NCBI GenBank assembly: GCA_021904315.1
Contig: CM038911.1
Coordinates: 8,033,390-8,097,389, forward strand
Direction: 5' to 3'
Origin: Sphagnum magellanicum
Lineage: Eukaryota; Streptophyta; Sphagnopsida; Sphagnales; Sphagnaceae
Length of the DNA stretch: 64,000 nt
A model generated the notes under the pieces. The model had not been told where the DNA came from and searched no databases. It was given only the letters and a program-made list of their open reading frames with translations. This document shows, piece by piece, positions 53,808-64,000 of the stretch. Positions within the stretch are counted from its first letter, which is position 1; each line of letters opens with the position of its first letter. Made by a program: the position numbers and the translations under genes.

Positions 53808-53955
53808 GTAAATGATTGCAGAGAAAACTCAAATGTATCCATAAGATTGCAGAGCAAACTCAAATGTCCGTATAACATTGTATAGCAAACTCAAATGTAT
53901 CTATATGATTACAGAGAGAACTCAAATGTATGTAGAAGGTTGCAGAGAAAACTTC
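53808..53955 (+). repeat. ~31-bp tandem repeat, about five copies
   Basis: Units of GATTGCAGAGNAAACTCAAA followed by TGTATCTATAT-like sequence. Inverted relatives lie at 50745-50900. Confidence 0.75.
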
Positions 53956-53960
53956 ACAAT

Positions 53961-54813
53961 TACAATTGAAGGTAGTTGATTTACATGGTACTTGTGTCAG
54001 TTCCAATCAAACCAACACAAACATGGTATACATGAGAAGTAGATCTACTCACAAAGTAGATACCATCACATTCATCATGAATGACAGCAACCAGAAGCTG
54101 TTTCCTCACCCACAGAGAGTACTGTAACTATCAGATTGCAGAGAAAACTCCAAAACAAGACTTGCTAACATGACAAGAATTAATGCAGTCATAGTCATAC
54201 ATAAAGTATCACACTGTCACATTCATCATGAATAGCAGTCATGAGCTCCCATAACTCCCCACTGATTTCATCAGCCTCTGTCAGTGGGTCTAAATAAGCA
54301 TATAATATAGCCACCCCAATTCAGGGCAAATCATTATACAAGCATCTGTGTCCAAATTTTATGTCTCATTTTTAGAAGCAACAGGAAGATTCAGCCATGA
54401 TATCCACCAGCATTCAAAAGAGGCACAGCTATTTGAAAGAGTAACAGCATTCTCATTCAAGCTGCAACAAGCTTGTACAGGGAAGTTTCATTTCACATTA
54501 GCTTGTCTCCCATGCAAGCAATCATATGAGGGAGTTCATTACAATTTGTACCATGTAAAATTCACGTACACCACTTTCCTCTTGAGGCTCCTGCGAACAG
54601 TGATATTGCACGAACCAGGGCCAAAATCAAAGAGAACAATATGGGCACATAATACACTGCTGCCTAAACATACAATACATTATTTCAAGGGAAGAATAGG
54701 AGATTGCAAAGCAGCTGAAAATCACAAAGGACTAAACTGAGAAGAATTAAATATGCAGCAAGATAGTGGTTGAGATCTAGCAGAGAAGCTCGGTGAAGAT
54801 CTCGGGCTTCATG
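53961..54813. other. Intergenic and probable 3' UTR of the TPR gene
   Basis: More balanced composition than distal spacers. A 130-codon plus-strand open stretch (54348-54740) has no family resemblance and lies antisense to the likely 3' UTR. No clear AATAAA was found on the minus strand. Confidence 0.4.
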
Positions 54814-57293
54814 TTAATCCAGCATTTTACGGAGTCGGTTAAGGGTGAGGGTTGCCATACGGTGGGTGGGCTCAAGTTTCAAGACTTTCTTCAAGTCTGC
54901 CACACTCAGCTTATACTTCTCCATACTCTCATATAAGTGTGCACGCTGCATGAGTTTCTCAACACTGCCTTCATCCATCTCACATGCCTGTACCCAATTG
55001 TCATGCACAACCACCACGACCATCACATGAGATGCATGAACTTAATAGAGTTACATGGCTGCCAACTAGTGATATATCACAAGAAATATGGCTTTCACAA
55101 CTGTCAAGATGGATAAAGAAACAAATGAACAAGAAGGCTGATCCTGAGAAAAGAGTCAGCTTCAATTAATTGTACGCAAACTCTAATGACTTTGTTCACA
55201 CTTTAAAATCAAAATCTTTAAACTCTGTGATTGTAAGTATATAGTGAAGTCCATCCTTACATTTGGAGGTAGATCACAAATAGAACTGATTATACCTGAC
55301 TCTGCATTCCACATACAACAAAGCTAAACAGAAAGGGGAAGACGATAAACAGAGAGGAAAAAGGAGAAAAGATTACAAGGAAAGAGTTAGTTTGTGATCA
55401 ATCGGAAGAGCAGATATGCAGTATGAACATAGTGACAGCTTCTGACTAATCCACACCCCATCAAAGAAACATGAATCATATTGACAACATCACATTGGTG
55501 TTGAACCATCAGCTCCCAATAGCAGGTACAGGTTGGCACACAACAGACAACCTGCAAAGTCAGCCATTGTGCTGGCTAGGACTTAAAACAGATAGGTTTT
55601 AAACAATTACAAACTTGGAAGGGGATACACACAAATGCACTGTATATAGATAAACAGGAGAGACAGAGAGATGTATGGAAAGAACAAAACAAAGAAAGAG
55701 GATGAAACATGTGAAAAGCTGGAGAAGACAAGACATAGTGAAGGCCTGATGTCCATGTGATATTTTCTGCATAGCAGTTTCTGCTGGTGAAATCTATAAA
55801 TAACTGAACAAGAAGTTACTATTGCAGACAACACAAGCATAGTGACAGAAAAGTGACAGAAGAATGGAAGTTTATACCGTGGTGCAGTCAGCAAGTGCCT
55901 TCTTGTATTCCCCAATCTCTTTATAGCATGAAACCCGGCAGGTGATGACGTCAGAAACAGTATCCTTGTTGCCCCCCTCTTTCTGCAGCAACTCCAGGGC
56001 CCAGGAAAGCCACTTTATGGCATTTGGAAACTGTCCTTCCTTGTAAAATGTGTTGCCTTTCTGATATGCTGCAATCCCAGTCACACCCATGGGAGGGGGC
56101 CCAAGCCCTTCCAGCTCTGTTGTCACACCTTCATCCTCAAAAGTGTTGCTGTTTGCACCACCACCACCACCACCAAATACATCACCCCATCCATCATAGA
56201 CTGGAGTACTGGCTTTTGCAGTACAGGGTGCCTGAGACCTTGATAGCATTGACTCAAGTGGGTCCTCACGGGCTCTTGAAACTGAGGATCTGCCAGAGCC
56301 AAACACTGGTGAAAACTGGTCAACTCCTCCAGAAGCATCTCTCCCAAAGGCTGCAGGCCTAGAACTTGCAGCCCTAGATGATTGCGGTACAGTTTTAGTT
56401 TGCATCTTACTGGCAAACACAAATGGATCCCCAGAAGAGGGAAGTGGATCAACCTTTGGACCAGAGGCACCAATAGGAGCAGAACTGGGCTTTGAGAATG
56501 AGAGATCTGCAAAGGGATCTACTTTTGATTGGGAACCCATAGAAAACGGTTCTGAAGATGGTTTTCCCACAGGAGTAGGGTTATTGAACATAGAAGTGTA
56601 TGCAAAAGATGATCTTCCTGAGGAAGCTGCATGTGCAGCTGGTGTCTGCCTAGCAGTCTCTGTGCGACGCTCTGGGAGGGACGATTTCAGTTTGCCCACT
56701 CCATGCAAGCCTGATGATGCTGAGGTCTGCTGATTCAGAGGCCCAGATGATCGCCCTAAAGCATCCCCAAGCAGATCTCCAAATGCATCCTCCTTACTTA
56801 AAGGTGCTCTGTGTGTGATTCCAGGTGCTGCTTTAGATGTTGGAATCTGTCCCCAACTCCTCCCTGTAAGATCCACTCCTTTAGATGGGGGTTGTGAGGG
56901 TCCTAAGAACCCACCCGCACCATGAAGACTACCTGCCTGTGATCTCAGACTACCAAAAAAATCCTCCCCAGCCCTGGTTGAGCTTGCACTACCAGTAGGC
57001 TTAGACTGACTTGGCATCCCACCCCCATATAGGTTAGGTTTAGGGGCGCCTGGCTGAGATTGACTGGAAAAATTGAAATTCTGGCCAGATTGTTGTGTTT
57101 GGCTTGCGCCCCAGTCACCTGTAGAGGCTGACCAACCTGCAGATGCATGTGATGAACTACTTGTGGGTTGCTTTTTTTGATCTCTTAAGCTCCCAGATGA
57201 TTGTGGTTTTGATAGACCTGGTCCAAGTTCAAAATCAAATTGGTAATTATTCAGTGGTGCGGCTGCCTGTTGCATATTCTGTCCTCGCCTCAT
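54814..57293 (-). CDS. TPR protein with long disordered, DPF-motif N-terminal region
   Basis: Two coding exons, 57293-55878 and 54987-54814, join in phase 0 across an 890-bp intron, giving 529 residues. Residues 1-380 are disordered, rich in Ser, Gly, Gln and Pro, with motifs such as EDFFGSL, EDAFGDLLGDAL, KVDPFADLSF and GDPFVF. DPF/DxF motifs bind clathrin-adaptor appendages in other proteins, so a link to clathrin-coated vesicles is possible but only inferred. From about 410 to the end are three TPR-like helical pairs (AAYQKGNTFYKEGQFPNAIK, SCYKEIGEYKKALADC, RAHLYESMEKYKLSVADLKK), a protein-interaction fold similar to plant TPR proteins related to auxilin-like or Swa2-type factors. No J domain is present. 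The start ATG follows a probable 5' UTR intron acceptor (57305), and the first Met reads MRRGQNMQQ. No defects seen. Confidence 0.88.
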
Positions 57294-57303
57294 GATTGCA
57301 CTA

Positions 57304-58500
57304 CCTGCACATGGCACCCTTCAATACAAGATTAGGAAATTGTCTATCTTTTTCATTTCACACAAAATCTCTGCAAATTTGAAAACAACTACAAAGCAGG
57401 CAGTTGTAGCCTTGAAAATCACATTCTTCCCAGCAAAAATCAACTAACACAAACAAGGCTCCATAACCTGAACTAACTAAATAGAGTTCAATTCAGCTCA
57501 AGGTGTGTGCAGTATCCAACCTGACCTGTCACTTTGTGCCTAGTCCTTGACTTTGATCTTTCTGAAACAGATACCAAAACATAGATATGATGACAATGTC
57601 AACATTGCCTGAAAATATCTCTGACACATTTTTGGCACATTGAAATCATGTCTGAATGTCATTGATGTTATCATGGACTCCGTTCATCTTGACCCTCAGA
57701 ACCAAAAGAAACCAAGGGAATTGTCTGTCCATATTGATGAAACAAATAAAGAACTAATGGAAAAAAGCCAGCTGAAAGGAAAGACTAAACAATGAGCTCA
57801 GATTCTTCCATAGCCAAGTTGCACAACCAGCCTCCTGCACCTTTCTCAAAATTTCAATTCCAGAAAACTCAAAGGAATAAAGCAAGCGAAGTGTAAAAAT
57901 CTGCAAAACAGGAAAAAAAAAAACCAAGCGCACCATTGGCTCTGGAAATTCTTCTTAGATGTCCATTCCTTGAGTCAATCTATACAGAAAAGATGCACCA
58001 AAAACCAAAACAAAAAAAAAAAAAACTCACCATCACGATTGACAGCACCGATCCTTGAACTTTACATAGAAATCCCCCAGACCCGCCCCACACACACACA
58101 CACACACACACACAAAGCTTCCTCCAAGTGCAAGAGACCATGAAGTATACCTCCACACAAACTTGGCCAACACAAATATGATCTCTTAACTCTTCAAATC
58201 TCTGTTTCTTTTTTCGCCGTCGATGTTCGAAAGACGGACAAAAGCATCGACCAAAGCAAATTCCGGAAACCACGATACAACAGAACCCAAATGTGACAGA
58301 CAGCGTCCGGGACAGAGAAACACAACAGCTATACAGATCGAAGGATTGCGAAGACGAAAAAAGGACTAGAAAAGCTGCAAAGTTTTACCTCAGTATCTCT
58401 ATCCTCTTGAGACCGATCGACCTACCGTTCTCCCCACTCCTCCACCGCCGGCAAGCTCAACCCGCAAGCTCGATCTCTCTCTCTCTTGTATCGTCTCTCA
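57304..58500 (-). other. 5' UTR exon and intron of the TPR gene (predicted)
   Basis: A strong donor (GTGATG|GTGAGT) at 58031/58030 and an acceptor (TGTGCAG|GTAGTG) at 57305/57304 suggest a 726-bp intron in the 5' UTR. The first exon would lie upstream of 58031, in the more GC-rich 58200-58560. Another donor-like GAG|GTAAAA near 58390 leaves room for a second leader exon. A (CA)n microsatellite lies at 58087-58113. Confidence 0.5.
58087..58113. repeat. (CA)n microsatellite
   Basis: About 13 CA units inside the predicted leader exon/intron region. Confidence 0.9.
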
Positions 58501-58555
58501 CGCTCTGTACAAGACGCGCAGGCGACGAACGCTGCGCAGTAGTGCGCACTGCAAT

Positions 58556-59368
58556 GAGGTCCGATTCCAGGCTCTCTGGACTCGCGCCAGAACCGGCGGT
58601 TATTTCCGGTTGCTTTGCCAGGTCAAATCTACCAAATCGTAGATTTCCAATCCCCGACAATACCTCCCACAATCTACCAAAATCATAGATTTGAAATCTC
58701 GAATAGTAGTCCATCTTTCCCATGGAACTTGGTCTGATTCCAGGCTCCTCTGGGACTCACGCCAGCACCGGTTACTGCCGGTTTGGTTTGCCCAGTCAAA
58801 TCTACCAAATCATAGATTCCCAATTTTGGTACACTACCTCCCACAATCTACCGAAATTGTAGATTTGAAATCTTCAATAGTCCATGTTTCCCCATACAAT
58901 GAGGTCTGATTCCAGACTCTTTGGACTTGCAACACCACCACTTACTTATTGCTAGCTGATTTGCCAGGTCAAATCTAACAAAATTGTAGATTCCAATCTA
59001 CCACAATACCTCCCACAATCTATCGAAACCATAGATTTCAAATCTACAATACTACATGTTTGTTTCAATGCAACATGGTCCCATCCTAAGCTCTCATTGT
59101 GCCACCATGGGTTATTGTCTGTCGGTTGGTTTATAGGTCACATCTATCAAATTGTAGATTCCAATTTTCCACAATACCCCCACAATCTACCAAAATCGTA
59201 GATTTGAAATCTACAATTAGTCAATAGCCTTGTGCCACCAAATTTGGTTATTTTTCGGCTATTGTAGGTCAGCTTGTAAGTCACATCTACCAATTTGTAG
59301 ACTCACAGTCTACCACAATAATACCTTGCAATCTACCGAGATCGTAGATTTTGAAATCTACAATAGTT
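58556..59368 (+). repeat. ~173-bp tandem repeat array upstream of the TPR gene
   Basis: Unit starts align at 58558, 58731, 58903 and 59077 (spacing 173, 172, 174), with a shortened fifth copy at about 59232-59368. Each unit has GGTCTGATTCCAGGCTC-like sequence, GG.TTNGCCAGGTCAAATCTA, then paired ATCTAC...GTAGAT blocks around CAATACCTCCCACAATCTAC. The copy nearest the gene is the most GC-rich and the far ones the most AT-rich. Each ATCTAC/GTAGAT pair can form a hairpin. Confidence 0.9.
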
Positions 59369-61719
59369 TCTGAATTTTATGTGAACAGAGAGTCAGTCCC
59401 CATGTCTCAATTGATTTTTTCAACTATGCCTGTACCCAAGGAGAAGAAGATATTGTCTTCTTAGCCACTATGGCAGATGGGTTGTTGAGAATCGAGTTTA
59501 TTGGGTGATGGGAGAGAGCAAGTACCTTGCTTGACAGTTTCAACACTAAGTAGATTATTTTCAAAAATGTTGAAAATTTCACACTTTTTTTTTTTTTTTT
59601 TGGGTCTCAAAGAACAAAATTTTGTAAAGGAAAATAATGGAATCTTGAAAATTATTTTTTTCAATGAAATTTTTCAAAATTAATTAACTAACTATTTCAC
59701 AAACACATATGTGTCAAAGTTGCCAAGCTTTTACAATATACCAGATCAAGCTATGCAAAAAAAAATTCCTCTCCCAACTTCTTACTCTTCCACTGTTTTC
59801 ATTTTTAGACTCATATTTGAGTCTCTTGAGGTGGTTGAGAGTGCATCACATGGTATCAAAGCTTTGGTAGAATTTGATTCACTTATTGGAGAGTTTTGAT
59901 GGTATTGAAGAGGAACTGTAAGACAGTACAAGAGACCATCTCCCTTCCCCTTACTAGGAAAGGAGAAGTAAACCCTAAACTTACAAATAATTTGAAAAAG
60001 TACTACCACGTCCATCCTTTTTTGTCTTTTAAATTTCTACCATAGCTTTTCAACTTAGTTTAGAATTGAGACATGGATCCATTCAAATATAAGGTCGATT
60101 ACCCCCTAAGAGATATATTGTAAGGATGATAATTAATTCTAACAAACAAAAATTTTGAATTTTTGAAAATTTATTAAAATGTATTGATAACTTGTTAATA
60201 AGTAAAATATATATTTTAGAATAAAAGGTACATGTTTTAATGATTGTTTCAAAATTTTAAAGAAATAATATATTAGATATTCAACATTAAAATGTTGAAC
60301 ATGTTACCTTGGTATGATACTAATCTTCCATCATTAGATGATGGAGTCTATGTTAAAAGTAATGTAGCATTTTTTTTATTGGCAAATTTTAGCCAATTCC
60401 CCACCTTAAAATATGAGCTCCTATTTATAAGTTTTAAAAAAATGGGAGTTTTTACTTACTTCACCCAATTATGAATTTAACAATTAGGGTTTTGCACAAG
60501 AGATTGTCAAAAGCTCACGCATGGATCCTAAATTCAAATTGGGTATGTTAGATTACTTCACCTTAAGGTTTGTTTCTTTGGCTAATTTTCATCATTGCTT
60601 TTCGTTGATCTTCAATAGTGATTAAAAGCAGGTCACCATTGATTTAGCTAATTTTTGTGCCCCCTTTGCTGCCTCTCTCTAAATACTTTAACAAAGCCAT
60701 CATTATCAAGTTTTGCCATTTGCATTCATGATGCCCTGGGGGGAATTATTGTGAATAAATTGAACTACAACAAACAACATTCCAAAAATGTTGCTTTGAC
60801 CCTCCAAATTCCTCAACTTCTCCGATCTAAGTCCTTGTAAGTTGTTGCATAATGAAAAAGTGATTAAGTTTATAGTTGAACATTGAAACATTATGTAGCT
60901 TACAAGCTATAACAACATTTTTAAATTGGTTGCTTTGATATTAGAGGCAATCCCACCTTTAACCAATCACAAGTTCATTAACAAAATTAGGAGTTTGTTT
61001 TGAAAAATTGAAATTTGATTATGATACTTTAAGTTGAAGTCTTAATTTGATACCCAATCTAGACCTTTGTACTTGTAATGTTTCTTCATTTTGGGTTTGT
61101 TATGTACAAAAATTTGCAACATCTTTGGATTCTAGAGGCTTGATGTGATGCTACCCACTTTGAAAAATGAGCTTTGGAGTCTAGAACATGGAATCAAAAC
61201 CTAGCTTCAACCCTTTAGGATGTTTAACTTTGGAGTTACAAGTATTAAATTTCGGGTTTTAATGGTCTATAACTACTGTGTAAGTAAACACACAAAACTT
61301 AAATGGGCCTCATACTTTAATATTGTGTGACTCATGTTGATTTCATGCATTTCATGATCACCATTGATTTTATTTTTTTAAGCATCTCAAGTTTATGGTA
61401 CAATAGGTTGTAATTTTCTTTCACAGCAGTGGTGAGATGTTAATGATTGTGACTACTATTAGTTCATGATCTTCTTTATTGATTGCATAATCTTTATTCT
61501 TGAATCTAGATGCATCATGTTTATCACATGTCCACACCATGCCACCATTAAATTTATCAAAAAAATTTAAGCACAAATAATTTTTTGTTTAATTGTATCC
61601 CAATTCATATTTTTACCCTTGGTGTTAACTCTAACCAAAGTCTTAAAATTGTTATTGATTGTGTCATTATTGATTTAATCTAAACAAAAGTTGAGTTAAA
61701 GAATAATTTAAAAGGGGAA
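59369..61719. other. AT-rich intergenic
   Basis: No gene. A T run lies at 59586-59600. A third copy of the ~40-bp motif seen at 6841 and 8310 lies inverted at 59521-59565. Confidence 0.5.
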
Positions 61720-63740
61720 AAAGTTGTATGAAATGAATCATTGCTTCGAAGATAGATGGGCTACAAAGTTACTTTGGATAGAATCAATGGTGGGTGTTTA
61801 TGGGAGGGTGCATAAGGTGAAATACAAAGTCTGGAACAAGATTGAAAGGCACAATAATATTTTGATACTAAAACTAGATTATTTGTGGAAACATGTTAAT
61901 CAAAGAAAAGTACGTATTGTAATTTTTTGTATGGCAACAATAGGGAAATATTATTTTTTCAAAACAACCAACGTGTGTTCAATGAATGTTTGTATGTGTC
62001 AAGGGGCATGGATTATGTTGTGCAACAAGTAACAAGAAATATTGGTAAAACGAAAAAAAAAACTTGTTTAGTTTGCACTCATTTTCATCTACTTTCTCAA
62101 TGTAGGCCCATAACAAAATATGAACAAATGCAATTTTTGTTTGTTTCCCTAAAAATTGTTAACCATCCATCCAAGCATTAAAATGACTTTACTAGTTGGG
62201 AAATTGTTGAAAGCTTGTATCATGTTATATTGATTGCCACCAAGGAAACAAGTATGGCTTTAAATTTTCTTTCATTTTTTGTAAATGAAGTAACTATAAT
62301 TGATAACCAAAGTTGAATTGCCATCCATTGCTATGTGGTGGCAACTTGGAAATATGTGCATATATTGCTCACATTTGAGTAATTGGTTGAAGGTGGGACT
62401 ACCATTAGTATCAGAGTTGTCATTTTTTATGTTTTAATGAAGTTTGGTGGTCTATTTGAAAATCAAATTTCACAATGTTTGATGTGTGGGTCCAACCATT
62501 TCAATAGAAACCACGCTTACCCCTCAAACATGTGTTTTTCACTATTTTTTCAAGAATATTTTTCAAATCTTTTCAATACGTCATTTTAAAAAATCTTCAA
62601 TTTTTTTTAATAGCGTTATTTAAAGATTTATAATAAAAATTTGCCAAAACTATGTCATTTAAAAAAAAAATCAAATTGCGTTTTGTGTGTTTTATTATGT
62701 AATTATCATTTAATTACACTAGTTACATAGCATTAAAAATGTCTTATGTATTCATTAAATTGATTTAAGTTTTTTGGATATGTATACCAATAAATTAAAA
62801 ATAAGATTTTATAAAAATAGTCAATTTGTTATTTTTTTCTTTTTTTACAATTTGAAATACACAAAATTAAATAGTGGCTACAACTATTAATGGTACATGT
62901 TAGTGCGATTACATGTGTTTGGGAGTTGATGGTGCTTCAACATTTAAAAGGGTTTGATTTGGAATTATAATTATAATGAAGACTAAGCAAGTGCCTTACC
63001 TCATTAGGATCCATTATATGGCAAATAAAATCAACTTTGCAATTTAAAGCTTGTCCACATTGCCTATGGGTTCCAATTAGAAGATTTTTTCAAACATTAT
63101 ACAAGTAATTTTTTAACTCCCCAAAACACCATATTGAATTCACCAAACTTGTTGAAATTGTAGAAACTAAAGGATTGAAGGTTTTTCAAAATTTGAAAAC
63201 AAGGTGGATCAGCATGGACCATGAGTTAAAAATTCTTTTAGGGTCATTTATTCACAATATCAGTTACAACCAAATTTTGAATCCAATTTTGTAGTTCATT
63301 TGAACTTGATCAAATGGCATTAATGTACATCGAAAAAACTTGGTACATCTAATTCATGGGTTTTTGAACCATTTTAAAAGAATATTTTGGATTTGTACAC
63401 ATTTATTTTCAAGCTAACCATGAATACTCAAGCTTCTAAAACCATTGAAAAGCCCAAAGATGAGGATTCAATCACTAATTAATTGTGGCATCAACTTGCC
63501 ATAAAAAATTTAATGTCAATTCACTTTTCTAAGTTTATGAAGTTTTGTTCAATTAGGCATTATCCAAGTCATTGGTAATGTTGAAGATGAGAAAACATTT
63601 TCCACATTGACCTTTATGAAGTCCAACCTTTGGAATCAAATGGTAGAACATCTAAACATTATATCCACATGTTTGTTCAATATTTTCTCACTAGGATTAA
63701 TTTCCCTTTCCAAATTGTTATTCAATATTAGAATGATGGG
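61720..63740 (+). pseudogene. Decayed hAT-like transposase-derived gene
   Basis: Plus-strand frames show, in family order: an N-terminal BED-like region (FEDRWATKLLWIESMVGVYG, KIERHNNILILKLDYLWKH) whose zinc Cys residues seem lost; VVQQVTRNIGKTKKKTC and HLLSQCRPITKYE (62010-62130); SLYHVILIATKE; LVEGGTTISIRVVIFYVLMK and FGGLFENQISQCL (62380-62480); EFTKLVEIVETKGLKVFQNL and KTRWISM (63138-63220); and the hAT dimerisation motif QVIGNVEDEKTFSTLTFMKS near 63560-63625, then NLWNQMVEHL. Frameshifts and stops are many, and 62580-63040 has no readable coding and may be an insertion. Family assignment (hAT, DUF4371/BED type) is by motif memory. Confidence 0.65.
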
Positions 63741-64000
63741 TTATAATTGAAATGAATGAATAATTGTTGAATGTTGGGTGCAAATATGCTCAAATGAGCA
63801 AAAACCCATGTCGAATAATGGTGAAAACTATAATTTTTTTTACATATGTTTTTGTTTTGACATTTTAAAATTATGTTAATCATTCCAAGTTGCATTAAAT
63901 GATTACTATGAACGTTGAAAAAATCAAATTAAAAATTCATTAAATGTAAATTTGAGTTTTGATTTAAGTAAAGACTTTTGAAAAAACATAAAAAATAGTT
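63741..64000. other. AT-rich intergenic
   Basis: Nothing recognised. Confidence 0.5.

Larger units (their letters stand above)
52409..53960 (+). repeat. Right arm of the phytocyanin inverted duplication
   Basis: Reverse complement of the left arm. The best-conserved part is 52537-53405; the 3' flank to 53617 is recognisable but diverged. 53808-53955 carries the ~31-bp repeats also found, inverted, in the left arm. Confidence 0.85.

Noticed and set aside
54348-54740. 130-codon plus-strand open stretch
   Set aside because: No family resemblance; lies antisense to the likely 3' UTR of the TPR gene.

Overview
The window looks like nuclear DNA of a land plant with a large, repeat-filled genome. 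Genes have GT-AG introns and lie as islands of balanced base composition in very AT-rich, heavily decayed DNA. The mix points to a seed-free plant, most likely a fern: a many-exon D6PK-type AGC VIII kinase, phytocyanins, a PLS-class PPR fragment with a GRHVH-type motif, and fossils of pogo/Tigger-like, hAT-like and LINE-like elements. The fern assignment is inference; land plant is well supported.

Layout. 1-11,400: decayed transposon DNA (a DDE transposase fossil at 130-3081, minus), then small non-autonomous elements, foldback repeats and short telomere-type repeats. 11,816-15,799 (minus): an intact eight-exon AGC VIII protein kinase of 803 residues. 16,200-25,000: AT-rich spacer with a decaying tandem repeat. 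25,021-32,952 (minus): a Ty3/gypsy LTR retrotransposon with both LTRs, primer binding site and polypurine tract; its genes are broken by stops and frameshifts. 33,000-44,900: AT-rich spacer with tandem and inverted repeats and a LINE-like reverse transcriptase fossil (38,831-40,240). 44,900-46,900: a less AT-rich patch ending in a shrunken PPR pseudogene. 50,740-53,960: a large inverted duplication with two divergent phytocyanin genes, almost identical through exons and intron but diverged at the shared promoter and outer flanks. 54,814-58,500 (minus): a TPR protein with a long disordered region carrying DPF-type motifs, with a ~173-bp tandem array just upstream. 59,400-64,000: AT-rich spacer with a hAT-like transposase fossil (61,720-63,740).

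Four genes appear intact: the kinase, two phytocyanins and the TPR protein. Nothing suggests they share a pathway. The kinase belongs to a family known for phosphorylating plasma-membrane auxin efflux carriers; the phytocyanins are predicted secreted proteins that have lost most copper ligands; the TPR protein has hints of clathrin-adaptor binding. Most of the rest is transposon debris whose stop codons are largely explained by C-to-T/G-to-A change, as expected for long-methylated DNA.

The most interesting locus is the phytocyanin inverted duplication, where the pattern of identity (introns identical, promoters diverged) suggests gene conversion limited to the transcribed part. Exon boundaries, percent identities and family calls were made by eye.
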